DNA of 64,000 nt from Bradyrhizobium sp. SK17 (GCF_002831585.1 NZ_CP025113.1:1860001-1924000), one strand, 5' to 3'. Counted from the first letter of the stretch, positions 27,331 to 40,761 are shown. Notes: generated by a model not told the origin, from the letters alone. Numbers and translations: made by a program.

Positions 27331-28197
27331 ATGAGCGACAAGGCCGTCATCACCTGCGCGCTGAACGGCGTGCTTACCGATCCGAAGCAGCACAACGTTC
27401 CGGTGACTCCGGAGCAGATGGCGCGTGAAGCCAAGGCCGCGTTCAACGCCGGTGCCAGCATCATGCACATCCATTTGCGTCAGCAGGAGCCGAACAAGGG
27501 CCACCTGCCGTCCTGGGACGTCGGCGTCAGCAAGGAGATCCAGCAGGCGATCCGCGAGGCCTGCCCCGGCGTGATCATCAACCACACCACCGGCACGTCG
27601 GGACCGAACTATCAGGGCGCGCTCGACTGCGTGCGCGAGACCAGGCCCGAGATCGCCGCCTGCAACGCCGGCTCGTTGAACTATCTCAAGGTCAAGGCCG
27701 ACAACACCTGGGCCTGGCCGCCGATGATGTTCGATAACGCGGTCGAGAAGGTGCAGGATTATCTCGACGTGATGAAGGTCGCCGGCACGATCCCAGAATT
27801 CGAGTGCTTCGACGTCGGCATCGTGCGCTGCGTCGGCATGTACCGGCAGACCGGGATGTATTCCGGTCCGCTCGAGTACAATTTCGTCATGGGTGTCGCC
27901 TCGGGCATGCCGGCCGATCCGGAGCTGCTGCCGATCCTCCTGAAGCTGAAGGCATCGGACGCGCATTGGCAGGTCACCGCGATCGGCCGTGCCGAGATCT
28001 GGCCGTTGCACCAGCGGGCCGCCGATCTCGGCGGCCATCTGCGCAGCGGACTGGAGGATACCTTCTATCTCGGCGACGGCACCAAGGTGACGTCGAACGG
28101 GCAACTCGTCGAGGGGCTCGCCGCCTGCGCGCGGCGTGCGGGGCGCGAGATCGCAAGCCCGGCGGAAGCGCGGCAGATTTTTGGGACGAGGCACTGA
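27331..28197 (+). CDS. BKACE-family beta-keto acid cleavage enzyme
   Basis: A 288-residue TIM-barrel protein of the DUF849/BKACE family (first known member: 3-keto-5-aminohexanoate cleavage enzyme), which condenses a beta-keto acid with acetyl-CoA to give acetoacetate and a new acyl-CoA. Visible signatures: VITCALNGV at the N-terminus, zinc-ligand motif HIHLR near residue 48-52, and NHTTGTSG near residue 85. The second zinc ligands expected near the C-terminal half (usually in GLED plus N) are present as GLEDTFYL. The start at 27331 gives the family-typical N-terminus; an in-frame ATG at 27283 would add 16 residues. Substrate not predictable. Confidence 0.88.
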   Translation: MSDKAVITCALNGVLTDPKQHNVPVTPEQMAREAKAAFNAGASIMHIHLRQQEPNKGHLPSWDVGVSKEIQQAIREACPGVIINHTTGTSGPNYQGALDCVRETRPEIAACNAGSLNYLKVKADNTWAWPPMMFDNAVEKVQDYLDVMKVAGTIPEFECFDVGIVRCVGMYRQTGMYSGPLEYNFVMGVASGMPADPELLPILLKLKASDAHWQVTAIGRAEIWPLHQRAADLGGHLRSGLEDTFYLGDGTKVTSNGQLVEGLAACARRAGREIASPAEARQIFGTRH

Positions 28198-28198
28198 C

Positions 28199-28303
28199 GT
28201 CATTCCGGGGCACGCGAAGCGTGAGCCCGGAATCCATCAGGCCGCACGTCCTGTGGCGCCATGGATTCCGGGGCTCAGCCCTTCGGGCTGCCCCGGAATG
28301 ACG
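28199..28303. repeat. Dispersed palindrome, family B copy 2
   Basis: Arms GTCATTCCGGGGC and GCCCCGGAATGAC, inner AGCCCGGAATCCAT and ATGGATTCCGGGGCT. About 105 bases, directly after the BKACE gene and before an acyl-CoA ligase gene on the same strand. Confidence 0.9.
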
Positions 28304-28321
28304 GCGAATGAGGAGCAAGGC

Positions 28322-29923
28322 ATGGACAACCTCTTGGCAACCGGCGGCGTCACGGGCCCGGGCCGCATCGGGCGGGTCGCGATCGGCGACCTGCTGAAGC
28401 GTGCCGCGCGGCGGTTTTCGGATCGCGTCGCGCTGACCGATGGCAACAGGCAAGTCACCTTCACCGAGCTCGAGCGCGACGCCAATCGCTTCGCCAACCA
28501 TCTGGTGCAACGTGGGCTGAAGCCGGGCGAAAAGATCTCGACCATCTGCAATAACTCCGTCGAGTTGGTCAAAGCGCTGTTCGGCATCCACCGGGCCGGC
28601 CTGGTCTGGGTGCCGATCAACACCATGCTCGGCCCGGCGGACATGGACTACATCCTCGGCCATGCCGAGGTCCGCTTCGCCATCATCGACGACAACCTCC
28701 ATGCCCAGCCCGACCGCCGCGCCGCGCTGGAAGCGCGTGGCATGGAAATGATCGCGGTCGACCTGACCGGCCATGCGGAAAAGACCGGATTGGAGGAATT
28801 CAACGGCCTGCTGGCGGGCCGGTCTGACATCGAGCCTGAGATCGAGATCAACGACCGCGATCTCGCGATGATCATCTACACGTCGGGTACGACGTCGCGG
28901 CCAAAGGGCGCGATGCATTGCCATCTCGCCGTGGTCATGGCCGTGATGAGCAACTGCATCGAGATGCAGCTGTCGCGCGACGACGGGATCACTGGGCAAT
29001 TCCCGCTGTTCCATTGCGCCGGCCATGTGCTGCTGCTCAGCTATCTCTCGGTCGGCGGCCGCATGGCGCTGATGCGCGGCTTCGATCCGGTGGTCTGCAT
29101 GGAGGCGATCGCCCGCGACAGGCTCACGGTGTTCGTCGGGCTGTCCTTGATGTACCAGGCGATCCTCGATCATCCGCGCCGGCGCGAGTACGACCTGTCG
29201 GTTCTTCGCTGCTGCATCTACACCATGGCGCCGATGGGCAAGCCGCTGCTCGAACGCGCCATCGCTGATCTCTGTCCGAATTTCGTGCTGACCAGCGGCC
29301 AGACCGAGATGTATCCGGCGACGACGATGTCGCGCCCGGAGGTGCAGCTCGACCGTTTCGGCAATTACTGGGGCGAATCGCTCGTTGTCAACGAGACCGC
29401 GATCATGGACGACAACGGCAATCTGCTGCCGCGCGGCGAGATCGGCGAGCTGGTGCATCGCGGCCCCAATGTGATGATGGGTTACTACAAGGACCCGAAG
29501 TCGACCGAGGAGGCACGCAAGTTCGGCTGGCATCATACCGGCGATCTCGCTTTGATCGACGGCAATGGCGAGGTGCTGTTCCTCGACCGCAAGAAGGACA
29601 TGATCAAGTCGGGCGGCGAGAACGTCGCCTCCGTCAAGATCGAGGAGACGCTGCTCGCGCATCCCGCGGTGCAGAACGCCGCCGTGGTCGGGCTGCCGCA
29701 TCCGCAATGGGGCGAGGCGGTCTCGGCCTTCGTCAAGCTGAAGCCCGGCGCGGTGGCCGACGAGGCCGGCATCGAGGCGCATTGCCGGAAGCATCTCGGC
29801 GGCTTCCAGGTGCCGAAACTGGTTCGTATCCTGGAGGAGATGCCGATGACCGCGACCGGCAAGCTGCGCAAGGTCGAACTGCGGCAGCAGTATAGTGAGC
29901 ATTTTGTGGAGAAGAGCGCGTGA
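28322..29923 (+). CDS. AMP-forming acyl-CoA ligase
   Basis: A 533-residue adenylate-forming ligase. Motifs: MIIYTSGTTSRPKGAMHC near residue 190, TSGQTEMYP near 325, and DRKKDMIKSGGENVASVKIE near 425, with the catalytic Lys region PMTATGKLRK near the end. The ATG at 28322 has AGGAGCAAGG upstream. It lies between the BKACE gene and the carboxylase genes on the same strand, so its product may feed that carboxylase. It differs clearly from the ligases at 19975 and 40762. Confidence 0.9.
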   Translation: MDNLLATGGVTGPGRIGRVAIGDLLKRAARRFSDRVALTDGNRQVTFTELERDANRFANHLVQRGLKPGEKISTICNNSVELVKALFGIHRAGLVWVPINTMLGPADMDYILGHAEVRFAIIDDNLHAQPDRRAALEARGMEMIAVDLTGHAEKTGLEEFNGLLAGRSDIEPEIEINDRDLAMIIYTSGTTSRPKGAMHCHLAVVMAVMSNCIEMQLSRDDGITGQFPLFHCAGHVLLLSYLSVGGRMALMRGFDPVVCMEAIARDRLTVFVGLSLMYQAILDHPRRREYDLSVLRCCIYTMAPMGKPLLERAIADLCPNFVLTSGQTEMYPATTMSRPEVQLDRFGNYWGESLVVNETAIMDDNGNLLPRGEIGELVHRGPNVMMGYYKDPKSTEEARKFGWHHTGDLALIDGNGEVLFLDRKKDMIKSGGENVASVKIEETLLAHPAVQNAAVVGLPHPQWGEAVSAFVKLKPGAVADEAGIEAHCRKHLGGFQVPKLVRILEEMPMTATGKLRKVELRQQYSEHFVEKSA

Positions 29924-29944
29924 TGGGTCGCATATTCAGTTTCA

Positions 29945-30062
29945 TCATTCCGGGGCGCGCGCAGCGCGAGCCCGGAATCCATCACCACGATCGTGAGTAT
30001 GGATTCCCCGATGCGCAATTGCGCATCTGCGGCCTGCGCCTTTGGCGCATCCCGGAATGACG
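29945..30062. repeat. Dispersed palindrome, family B copy 3
   Basis: Arms TCATTCCGGGGCGCGC and CGCATCCCGGAATGACG with inner AGCCCGGAATCCAT / ATGGATTCC. About 118 bases, with an extra inner hairpin GATGCGCAATTGCGCATC. It separates the ligase from the carboxylase genes. Confidence 0.85.
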
Positions 30063-30077
30063 GGAAGAGGTAATCCC

Positions 30078-31690
30078 ATGGCCATCATCGAGAACACGAT
30101 TTCCACCGGCAGCGTCGGGTTCCAGGGCAATCGCGACGGCATGCTGGCGCTGATCGCCCGGATGCGAGGATTGGAGGAGCGCACGCGCACGGCCTCCGCC
30201 GCCGCCAAGGATCGCTTCCACAAGCGCGGCCAGTTGCTGCCGCGCGAGCGCGTCGCGCTGGTGCTCGATCCCGGCGCGCCATTCCTCGAACTGTCGACGC
30301 TCGCCGGCTACATGTTCGATGTGCCGGATGCGGACAAGAGCGTGCCCGGCGGCGGACTGGTTGCCGGGATCGGCTTCGTCTCCGGCATCCGCTGCATGGT
30401 CAACGCCAATGACGCCGGCATCGATGCGGGCGCGCTGCAACCCTACGGTCTCGACAAGACGCTGCGGGTGCAGGAGCTCGCGCTGGAGAACAAGCTGCCC
30501 TATGTGCAACTGGTCGAGAGCGCCGGCGCCAATCTGCTGCGTTACCGGGTCGAGGATTTCGTTCGCGGCGGCAACATCTTCCGCAATCTGGCGCGGCTGT
30601 CCGCGGCCGGGCTTCCCGTCGTCACCGTGACGCACGGCTCCTCGACCGCCGGCGGCGCGTACCAGACCGGGCTGTCCGACTACATCGTGATGGTGCGCGG
30701 CCGCACCCGCGCCTTCCTCGCCGGGCCACCCCTGCTCAAGGCCGCCACCGGCGAGATCGCGACCGAGGAGGAGCTCGGCGGTGCCGAGATGCACACCCAG
30801 GTCTCGGGCCTTGGTGACTATCTCGCCGAGGACGACCGCGACGCGCTGCGCATCGCCCGCGAGATCCTGGCCAAACTCCCCTGGGATCGTCCGAGCCCGG
30901 AACCTGCTGCATTCAAGCCGCCGCGCTATGACGCGGAGGAACTGCTCGGCATCATGCCGATGGATCACAAGCGACCCGTCGACATGCGCCAGGCGATCGC
31001 GCGCTTCATCGACGATTCCGATTTCACCGAGTTCGGTGCCAATTACGGACCGGCCACGGTCTGCGGCCATGCCCGTATCGAGGGCCAGGCGATCGGCATC
31101 ATCACCAACAACGGCCCGCTCGACGTGCCCGGCGCCAACAAGGCGACGCATTTCATCCAGGCCTGCTGCCAGTCGCGCACGCCGATCCTCTACATGAACA
31201 ACACCACCGGCTACATGGTCGGCCGCGCCTACGAAGAGGCCGGCATGATCAAGCACGGCTCGAAGATGATCCAGGCGGTGACCTCGGCGACGGTGCCGCA
31301 GATCACGCTGTATTGCGGGGCCTCGTTCGGTGCCGGCAATTACGGCATGTGTGGCCGCGGCTTCCATCCGCGGTTCTGCTTCTCCTGGCCGAATGCCAAG
31401 ACCGCCGTGATGGGCGGCGAGCAGGCCGCCGAAACCATGGCTATCGTCACTGAAGCGGCCGCGGCGCGGCGCGGCAAGCCGATCGAGAAGGAGAAGCTGG
31501 AGGCGATGAAGGCGCAGATCACCGGGGTGTTCGACAGCCAGATGGACGTGTTCTCGACCAGCGCCCGTGTGCTCGACGACGGCGTGATCGATCCGCGCGA
31601 CACACGGACGGTACTGTCAGAGGTGCTTGCGATCTGCCGCGAGGCCGAGGCGCGGACCCCGCAGCGCATGCAGTTCTCGGTGGCGCGGCC

Positions 31691-31694
<4 letters not shown>
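30078..31694 (+). CDS. Acyl-CoA carboxylase, carboxyltransferase subunit
   Basis: A 538-residue carboxyltransferase that moves CO2 from carboxybiotin to an acyl-CoA. The N-terminal acyl-CoA site region (RERVALVLDPGAPFLELS) and oxyanion-hole region (GSSTAGGAYQTGLSDY) and the C-terminal biotin site (CGASFGAGNYGMCGRGFHP) are all visible. Length and order resemble the beta chains of propionyl-, methylcrotonyl- or geranyl-CoA carboxylases; the exact substrate cannot be read. Stop and start of the next gene overlap by four bases (ATGA), so the two subunits are made together. Confidence 0.92.
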
Positions 31695-33670
<1,976 letters not shown>

Positions 33671-33693
33671 ATCGAGGCGCTCGCATAAAGACT

Positions 33694-33827
33694 GTCGTCC
33701 CGGGCAAGCGAAGCGCGACCCGGGACCCACAGCCATTGATCGATGTTGTTAACGTGCGCTGGAGCCACAGCGTTGCAAATCAACGAGCAACGGTGGTTAT
33801 GGGTCCCGGCTTTCGCCGGGACGACGG
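33694..33827. repeat. Dispersed palindrome, family C copy 2
   Basis: Outer arms GTCGTCCCGGGCAAGCG and CTTTCGCCGGGACGAC with ACCCA / TGGGT inside. About 134 bases between the convergent carboxylase and ABC-transporter operons; the end almost touches the stop of the ATPase gene. Confidence 0.85.
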
Positions 33828-33829
33828 CT

Positions 33830-34818
33830 TTACTCAGCACGCCCCGTCCCGTCATTCAGCCAGCACGCGACCTGATGCCCCGCGCCCGCCGTCTGTAACG
33901 CCGGCCGTTCCGTCTTGCAGCGATCGATCGCGTAGCGGCAGCGGGTGTGGAAGGCGCAGCCGGGCGGTGGGTTGATCGGGCTTGGCACGTCGCCGTCGAT
34001 CAGCGGCGCGGCGCGTTTGGCCTTGGGATCGGCGATCGGCACCGAGGCGAGCAGGGCCTGCGTATAAGGGTGCCGCGGATTGGCGAACAACTCGTGCTTG
34101 TCGGCGATCTCGACGATGCGCCCAAGATACATCACGGCGACGCGGTGGCTGATATGGGCGACAACGGCGAGATCATGCGCGATGAACAAATAGGAAAAGT
34201 TCTGCTTGCGTTGCAGGTCGATCAAGAGATTGATCACTTGCGCCTGGATCGAGACGTCGAGCGCAGAGACCGGTTCGTCGCAGACGATCAACCGCGGCCC
34301 GAGCGACAGCGCCCGCGCGATGCAGATGCGCTGGCGCTGGCCGCCGGAGAACTGGTGCGGGAAGTTCTTCATCTGGTCGGCGCGCAAGCCGACCTGCTGG
34401 AACAGCTCCGCGACCCGCTCCTGCTTCTTCGTCCCACTCGCCAGTCCATGCACGGTCAGAGGCTCGCCGACGATGTCGCCGGCCGTCATGCGTGGGTTGA
34501 GCGAGGCGAACGGGTCCTGGAACACAATCTGCATCGAGCGGCGGTAAGGCCGCAGTGCGGTCTTGCTCAGCGGCGCGATGTCCTCGCCGTCGAGCCGGAT
34601 CGCGCCGCTGGTCGGCTCGACCAGCCGCAGCACGGTGCGCGCCACCGTCGACTTGCCGCAGCCGGACTCGCCGACCAGGCCGAGCGTCTCGCCGGCGCCG
34701 AGCGCAAAGCTGACGCCGTCGACCGCATGCACGGTGCCGACCTGTCGGCGCAGCACGCCGCCGCGCACCGCGTAGTGCTTGACCAGATCGGTGACTTCGA
34801 GGAGCGGGCGCTGTTCGG

Positions 34819-34822
<4 letters not shown>
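33830..34822 (-). CDS. Dpp/Opp-type ABC transporter ATP-binding protein (DppF-like)
   Basis: A 330-residue ATPase, last gene of a five-gene peptide-type importer operon. Walker [10 protein letters not shown] near residue 57, signature [15 protein letters not shown] near 165, Walker [13 protein letters not shown] near 185, and the oligopeptide-type C-terminal extension with the Cys-rich [15 protein letters not shown]. The GTG at 34822 overlaps the stop of the previous gene (GTGA), giving [10 protein letters not shown]. Confidence 0.93.
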
Positions 34823-35831
<1,009 letters not shown>

Positions 35832-35832
<1 letters not shown>

Positions 35833-36725
35833 CAGCCGCGCTGCCTCGGATCGAGGATGTCGCGCAGCGCGTCGCCGAACAGGTTGGTGCCGAACACCGC
35901 GAGGCTGATCGCGATGCCCGGGAAGATCACCAGCCAGGGTGCGGTGCGGACATATTCGGCGGCGGATTCAGACAGCATGCGGCCCCAGGACGGATAGGGC
36001 TCGGGAATGCCGAGGCCGAGGAAGGACAGCGACGCCTCGGTCAGGATGGTCGAGCCGAGCTGTGCGGTGGCCAGCACGATCAGCGGCGCGATGGTGTTCG
36101 GCAGTACGTGGCGCAGCGCGATCCGCGTCTCGCTCATGCCGATCGACTTGGCGGCCTCGACGAACGGCTGCTCGCGCAACGCCAGCGTGTTGGCGCGGAT
36201 CACGCGGGCAACGGTCGGGATCAGGGGAATGGCGATCGCGAGGATCACGTTCGGCAGCGAGGGGCCGAGTGCCGCGGTCATGACCAGCGCGAGCACCAGC
36301 AGCGGCAACGATTGCAGGATGTCGGTCACCCGCTGGAACACGAGGTCGACCCAGCCGGAGAGATAGCCGGAGGCGAGACCGACGATGACGCCGAGCGTGG
36401 CGCCCAGCGTCGTGGAGCCGATGCCGACCGCAAGCGAGATCCGCGCGCCGTGGATGATGCGGCTCCAGACATCGCGACCGAACGAATCGGTGCCGAACCA
36501 GTGCAGCGCCGATGGCGCGGCCAGCCGGTGCGCGGAATCGACGCTGAGCGGATCGTAACGGCAGATCAGGTCGGCTGATATCGCGGTCAGCACGAACAGC
36601 AGCATGATGATCAGGCCGATGGTGCCGAGCACATGGCGCTGCGCGAGGAACGCCAGCCGTCCCCAGCCGCCGGTGGCGTTGGCCCCGGCGCGTCGCAATT
36701 CGCTGTCGAAATTGATCGTCGCCAT
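35832..36725 (-). CDS. Dpp/Opp-type ABC transporter permease (DppC-like)
   Basis: A 297-residue permease with about six membrane segments. The N-terminal cytoplasmic part is followed by a first helix ([15 protein letters not shown]), the loop [18 protein letters not shown] and the EAA motif [20 protein letters not shown] near residue 190. This matches the DppC/OppC group, which pairs with a DppB-type permease encoded upstream in the operon. It is separated from that gene by a family E palindrome. Confidence 0.93.
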
Positions 36726-36741
36726 GATCTCTCTTTAGTTG

Positions 36742-36786
36742 AGCATGATCTTGTCGGAACACCCGCCACCACTTCTCCGGATCATG
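36742..36786. repeat. Dispersed palindrome, family E copy 2
   Basis: A 45-base element with ends AGCATGATC and GATCATG, matching the copy at 2161-2205 apart from a few central bases. It lies in the 63-base gap between the two permease genes of one operon, so it would be transcribed as a hairpin within the mRNA. Confidence 0.75.
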
Positions 36787-36788
36787 TT

Positions 36789-37736
36789 CTAGTCTCCGAA
36801 TCTGATGCGCGGATCGATCGCCGCATAGAGCATGTCGACGATGAAATTCACGACCACCACGACGACGGCGATCAGCATCACGAGGTTCTGCACGATTGGA
36901 TAGTCGCGCCAGCGCAGCGCCTCGACCAGGAAGCGGGCGATGCCGGGGATGTTGAACACGGTCTCGGTCACGATCAGTCCACCGATCAGGAACGCGGCCT
37001 CGATGCCGATCACGGTGATGACCGGCAGCACCGCGTTCTTCAGTGCGTGGTGATAGTTCACCGAGGCCTCAGAAGCGCCCTTGGCACGCGCGGTGCGGAT
37101 ATAGTCCTGGCGCAGGATCTCCAGCATCGAGGAGCGGGTGATGCGCATGGTCAGCGCCGCGCTGCGGAAGCCGACCGCCATCGCCGGCACCGCATAGATG
37201 CTGAACGCCTCGAGCCAGGTCTTCGGGTTCGGATTGAAGATCGGCATGGTCCCGAACAGCGAGACCGAGGCCATCAGGATCAACAGGCCGAGCCAGAACG
37301 ACGGCAGCGACAGGCCGCTGAGGCTGACGACCCGCAGCGCATAATCGAGCTTCGAGCCCTGGTGCACGGCGCTGATCACGCCGAGCGGGATGCCGATCGA
37401 GGCGGAGAACAATAGCGCCAGGCCCGCGAGCCGTGCGGTGATCGGGATCCGCGGCAAGATCTCCTCCAGCGCCGGCTTCTCCGAGACGTAGGAATAGCCG
37501 AGATCGCCGTGCAGCAGGCCGCCGATCCAGTGCAGATACTGGATCGCGATCGGCTGGCTGAGGCCGAGTTCGCGCTCCAGATTGGCCTTGTCGGCGGGAT
37601 CGACGAAGCCCGCGGCGTCGAACAGGATGTCGACGATGTTGCCGGGAACGACGCGCAGCAGCACGAAGATGATGACCGAGATCCCGAACAGGGTCACGAG
37701 CATCAGGAACAGCCGCCGCACGATATAGGCAAACAC
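36789..37736 (-). CDS. Dpp/Opp-type ABC transporter permease (DppB-like)
   Basis: A 315-residue permease. N-terminal helix FLMLVTLFGISVIIFVLLRV is typical of DppB, followed by a periplasmic loop with the QYLHWIGGLLHGDLGYS block and the EAA-type motif RTARAKGASEASVNYHHALK near residue 215. It follows the binding-protein gene by 32 bases and begins the membrane part of the importer. Confidence 0.93.
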   Translation of the reverse strand: MFAYIVRRLFLMLVTLFGISVIIFVLLRVVPGNIVDILFDAAGFVDPADKANLERELGLSQPIAIQYLHWIGGLLHGDLGYSYVSEKPALEEILPRIPITARLAGLALLFSASIGIPLGVISAVHQGSKLDYALRVVSLSGLSLPSFWLGLLILMASVSLFGTMPIFNPNPKTWLEAFSIYAVPAMAVGFRSAALTMRITRSSMLEILRQDYIRTARAKGASEASVNYHHALKNAVLPVITVIGIEAAFLIGGLIVTETVFNIPGIARFLVEALRWRDYPIVQNLVMLIAVVVVVVNFIVDMLYAAIDPRIRFGD

Positions 37737-37768
37737 CCTGGCTCTCTCCCTGATCTCTCGCCCGTGTC

Positions 37769-39364
37769 TTATTTATCCAGCCAGACGTCTTCGTAGCGAT
37801 AGCCGTTATAGGAGCTGTTGGACATGATCGTGACATTCTTCACGTAAGGCTTCCAGCAGGTGCCGGTGCGGGCATGGAAGATGATCGGACGGGCGACATC
37901 CTCCTGTAGCTTCTTGTCGATCTCCCAGACCAGCTTCTTGCGCTTCTCGACATCGGTCTCTTCCGACTGCTGGTCGAACAGCTTCTCGATGTCCTTGTTG
38001 CAATAATTGGTGTAGTTCCGCTCGGAGCCGCAGGCGTAATTCTCGTAGAACGACTGGTCAGGCTCGTCGACGGCATTGCCGGTGAGGTTGAGGCCGAGCG
38101 AATAATCCTTGCGTGCGATCTTCGGGAACCATTGCGCGGTGTCGACGACGTCGAGCTCGGCGTCGATATAGATGCTCTTGATCTGGTCGATCAGGATGAT
38201 GGCGGGATCGCGATAGACGGCGATGTTACGGGTCGACACCTTGATCTGCAGATGCTTGTCCGGGCCATAGCCCGCCTTCTGCATCAGCTTGCGGGCTTCC
38301 TCGCGGTTCTTCTCGATGTCGGGGCCGTAGCCCGGGATCTGCTCCAGCATGTCCTTGGGCATCGCCCACAGCCCGGCGGGTGCCGGCTCCATGGTGCCGC
38401 CGATGTCGCCCTGGCCTTCGAACATGATCTGGATGAACGCCTTGCGATCGAGCGCGAGTGCCAGCGCCCGGCGGATGTCGAGATTGTCGAACGGCGGCGC
38501 GGTCGAATTGATGATGATGTTGGTGGAGACGTTGTTCGGTTCCACAACGCAGACCGCTGTCGGGTCCTGCGACTTGACGTCCTTCAGCAGCGGGATCGAG
38601 ACTTCGGTCGGGAACGTCATGTCGAACTTGCCGGAGACGAAGCCGAGGATCGCGGTCGAGCGGTTCGGGATGATGGTGAACTCGATGCCGTCGAGATAGG
38701 GCAGGCCCTTCTTGAAGTAATCGGGGTTCTTGGTGAGCTTGATCGATTCGTTGGCCTTGAACTCGACCAACTTGAACGGGCCGGTGCCGACGGGCTTGGT
38801 GCGCATTTCCGCCGGCGAGACGTGGCAGGGATAGACCGGCGAGTAGCCCGAGGCCAGTAGAGACAGCAGCGCCGGCTGCGGCCGCTTCAGCTTGAACGAC
38901 GCCTCATAGTCGCCGCTGGTCGTGACCTCGTTGACCTGGTCGTACCAGGACTTGCGCGGGTTCTGCCGGAACTTCTGCGGCGACTTGCCCATCAGCATGT
39001 CGAAGGTGCATTTGACGTCGGCCGAGGTGAACGGCTTGCCGTCGTGCCATTTCACGTCCTTGCGCAGCTTGAAGGTCAGCGTCTTGTTGTCGCCGCTCCA
39101 GGCCCAGCTCTCCGCAAGCTCGGGCCGGATCGTGCTCGTGCTGTTCTGCGCGACGTGCTGATCGAAGATGACGAGATTGTTGAAGATCGGCATGAACGGA
39201 ATGTTCACCGAATAGGTCGAGCCCTCGTGGATCGAGGCGCTGCCGGGACTGTCGCGGTGATAGATCCTGAAAATGCCGCCGGATTTCGGCTCGGCTGCGT
39301 GTGACGCGTCGTTGACAGTCAGCACAGACAACACCGCAACGGCCAGCGCTTGCACGCTCCGCAT
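37769..39364 (-). CDS. Peptide/nickel-type ABC transporter substrate-binding protein
   Basis: A 531-residue family 5 extracellular solute-binding protein (DppA/OppA fold). Signal peptide residues 1-28 (ends ASHAAE). The family 5 signature WSGDNKTLTFKLRKDVKWHD followed by GKPFTSADV is near residue 90. It leads the five-gene operon, with a very strong ribosome binding site (GGGAGGGG) before the ATG at 39364; an in-frame ATG five codons upstream is less likely. Ligand unknown: members bind peptides, but also sugars, opines or nickel, and the catabolic setting makes a non-peptide ligand quite possible. Confidence 0.92.
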   Translation of the reverse strand: MRSVQALAVAVLSVLTVNDASHAAEPKSGGIFRIYHRDSPGSASIHEGSTYSVNIPFMPIFNNLVIFDQHVAQNSTSTIRPELAESWAWSGDNKTLTFKLRKDVKWHDGKPFTSADVKCTFDMLMGKSPQKFRQNPRKSWYDQVNEVTTSGDYEASFKLKRPQPALLSLLASGYSPVYPCHVSPAEMRTKPVGTGPFKLVEFKANESIKLTKNPDYFKKGLPYLDGIEFTIIPNRSTAILGFVSGKFDMTFPTEVSIPLLKDVKSQDPTAVCVVEPNNVSTNIIINSTAPPFDNLDIRRALALALDRKAFIQIMFEGQGDIGGTMEPAPAGLWAMPKDMLEQIPGYGPDIEKNREEARKLMQKAGYGPDKHLQIKVSTRNIAVYRDPAIILIDQIKSIYIDAELDVVDTAQWFPKIARKDYSLGLNLTGNAVDEPDQSFYENYACGSERNYTNYCNKDIEKLFDQQSEETDVEKRKKLVWEIDKKLQEDVARPIIFHARTGTCWKPYVKNVTIMSNSSYNGYRYEDVWLDK

Positions 39365-39776
39365 GGTCCCCTCCCACATTCCGGTCTCAATGGCCGATTG
39401 GCATCGACGATACCACGGTGAGGCGATCGGGCAACCGGCGCGGGTCGTGCGCGGATTGGCAATTCGGATGACGTGAGGGCGTTAAAACGTACATACTGAC
39501 CGTGATGGCGTGGAACTCGCCCGGTTTTGCTATGTAATGATCGATCTGCGTTCGATTTCGAATGTCGACGTCGAGATGCGCGGTGAGAGCGCCCCGCAAT
39601 CAGCGACAGTTTGTCGCCGACGTTTCGCACAACGGCTTGTCCCGTCATCCAGAGGTGCGAGCCTTGCGGCGCAATTGCGCCGCTGGGCGAACCTCGAAGG
39701 ATGCACGGCCACCGGCCAGGCCGTTCATCCTTCGCCGCTCCACGGCTCCTCAGGATGACGGTGAGATAGCATCACC
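39365..39776. other. Intergenic region with one dispersed palindrome
   Basis: 412 bases between the binding-protein gene (leftward, promoter here) and the stop of the dioxygenase gene (also leftward). The right half is the family A palindrome; the left 275 bases probably carry the importer promoter. No gene is supported. Confidence 0.6.
39642..39761. repeat. Dispersed palindrome, family A copy 3
   Basis: About 120 bases with outer arms CCGTCATCCAGAGG and CCTCAGGATGACGG and inner ACCTCGAAGGATG / CATCCTTCG. It is more diverged in the centre than copies 1 and 2. Confidence 0.8.
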
Positions 39777-40664
39777 TCACTCCGCCGCCTGCGGCGAGGG
39801 CAGGTGCATGGTCGCGACGCCATCGGCATCGGTCGCCGAGATGGTGGTGCGGATCATCAGGCGGCCCTCATGCGCCGGCCAAGGGCGGCCGCGATGCATG
39901 GTGGCGCGGTTGTCCCACATCACGACGTCGCCCTGCTTCCACTGATGCAGATAGCTGACGCCGGGCGCGGTCGCCGCCTCGGTCAACTGCTCGATCAGGA
40001 CCTTGCCGGCATCGGCATCCATGCCCTCGACGCCATAGGCGTGGGAGGCGAGATACAGCGCGCCACGGCCGTTGACCGGATTGCGCCACACCATGCGCCA
40101 GCATACCGGCGGCAGCGCGTCGGTTTCTTCCGTTGTCGCAAGCCCGGCCGCCACCTTGCTGCGCGAGTGCGCATAGGAGTGCCAGGCGAACGAGTTCTCC
40201 AGCCGCTTCGCCACGTCCTTGTCGAGCCGCTCGAAGGCAAGCCGCATCGAGACGAATTCGGTCTCGCCGCCATGCTCCGGGATGATGCGCGCGGACAGGA
40301 TAGAGGTCAGCGCCGGCACGCGCTTGAAGGAGGAGTCGGTGTGCCAGAGCTGGTTGGCCTTGGCGCGCAGCTGTTGCCGATGGTCCGATGGAACCACCTT
40401 GCCGTCGGGTCCGAAGGTCGAGAGGATCACGAAATGCGATCCGGTGCCCATCGAGCCAACCTTGGTCGTCTCGGGCGGACCGAAGCGGCGCGAGAAGGCG
40501 AGCTGGATGTCGTCGCTGACCTCCTGGCCGCGCAACACCAGCACCGAATGCTCCTCGAACGCCGCGCGCACTGCCGCATAGGCCGCATCGCTGGCGGCGA
40601 CGTCTGACAACGTGACGCCGCGCAATTCGGCACCGAAGCCGTCGCGCAGTGGGATCACTTCCAT
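39777..40664 (-). CDS. TauD/TfdA-family Fe(II)/2-oxoglutarate dioxygenase
   Basis: A 295-residue dioxygenase. The iron-binding HxD motif is in LWHTDSSF (about residue 100), the distal His is in MWDNRATMHRGRPW near residue 263, and the 2-oxoglutarate-binding Arg is in GRLMIRTTIS. GGGAGG lies upstream of the ATG at 40664. Family members split taurine, alkylsulfates, 2,4-D or other small acids by hydroxylation. The following genes on the same strand (upstream here) are an acyl-CoA ligase and an iron-type alcohol dehydrogenase/maleylacetate reductase, which points to breakdown of an aromatic or aryloxy acid, but this is inference. Confidence 0.9.
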   Translation of the reverse strand: MEVIPLRDGFGAELRGVTLSDVAASDAAYAAVRAAFEEHSVLVLRGQEVSDDIQLAFSRRFGPPETTKVGSMGTGSHFVILSTFGPDGKVVPSDHRQQLRAKANQLWHTDSSFKRVPALTSILSARIIPEHGGETEFVSMRLAFERLDKDVAKRLENSFAWHSYAHSRSKVAAGLATTEETDALPPVCWRMVWRNPVNGRGALYLASHAYGVEGMDADAGKVLIEQLTEAATAPGVSYLHQWKQGDVVMWDNRATMHRGRPWPAHEGRLMIRTTISATDADGVATMHLPSPQAAE

Positions 40665-40761
40665 CGGCAAGTCCTCCCTTGTTCTTTCTTGTCGTTGCGA
40701 GCTTACGGCAGGGCTGCAAGCGCGACAAATTCGTCGTGCGCGGAGCAGGTGCGCGTCAGCT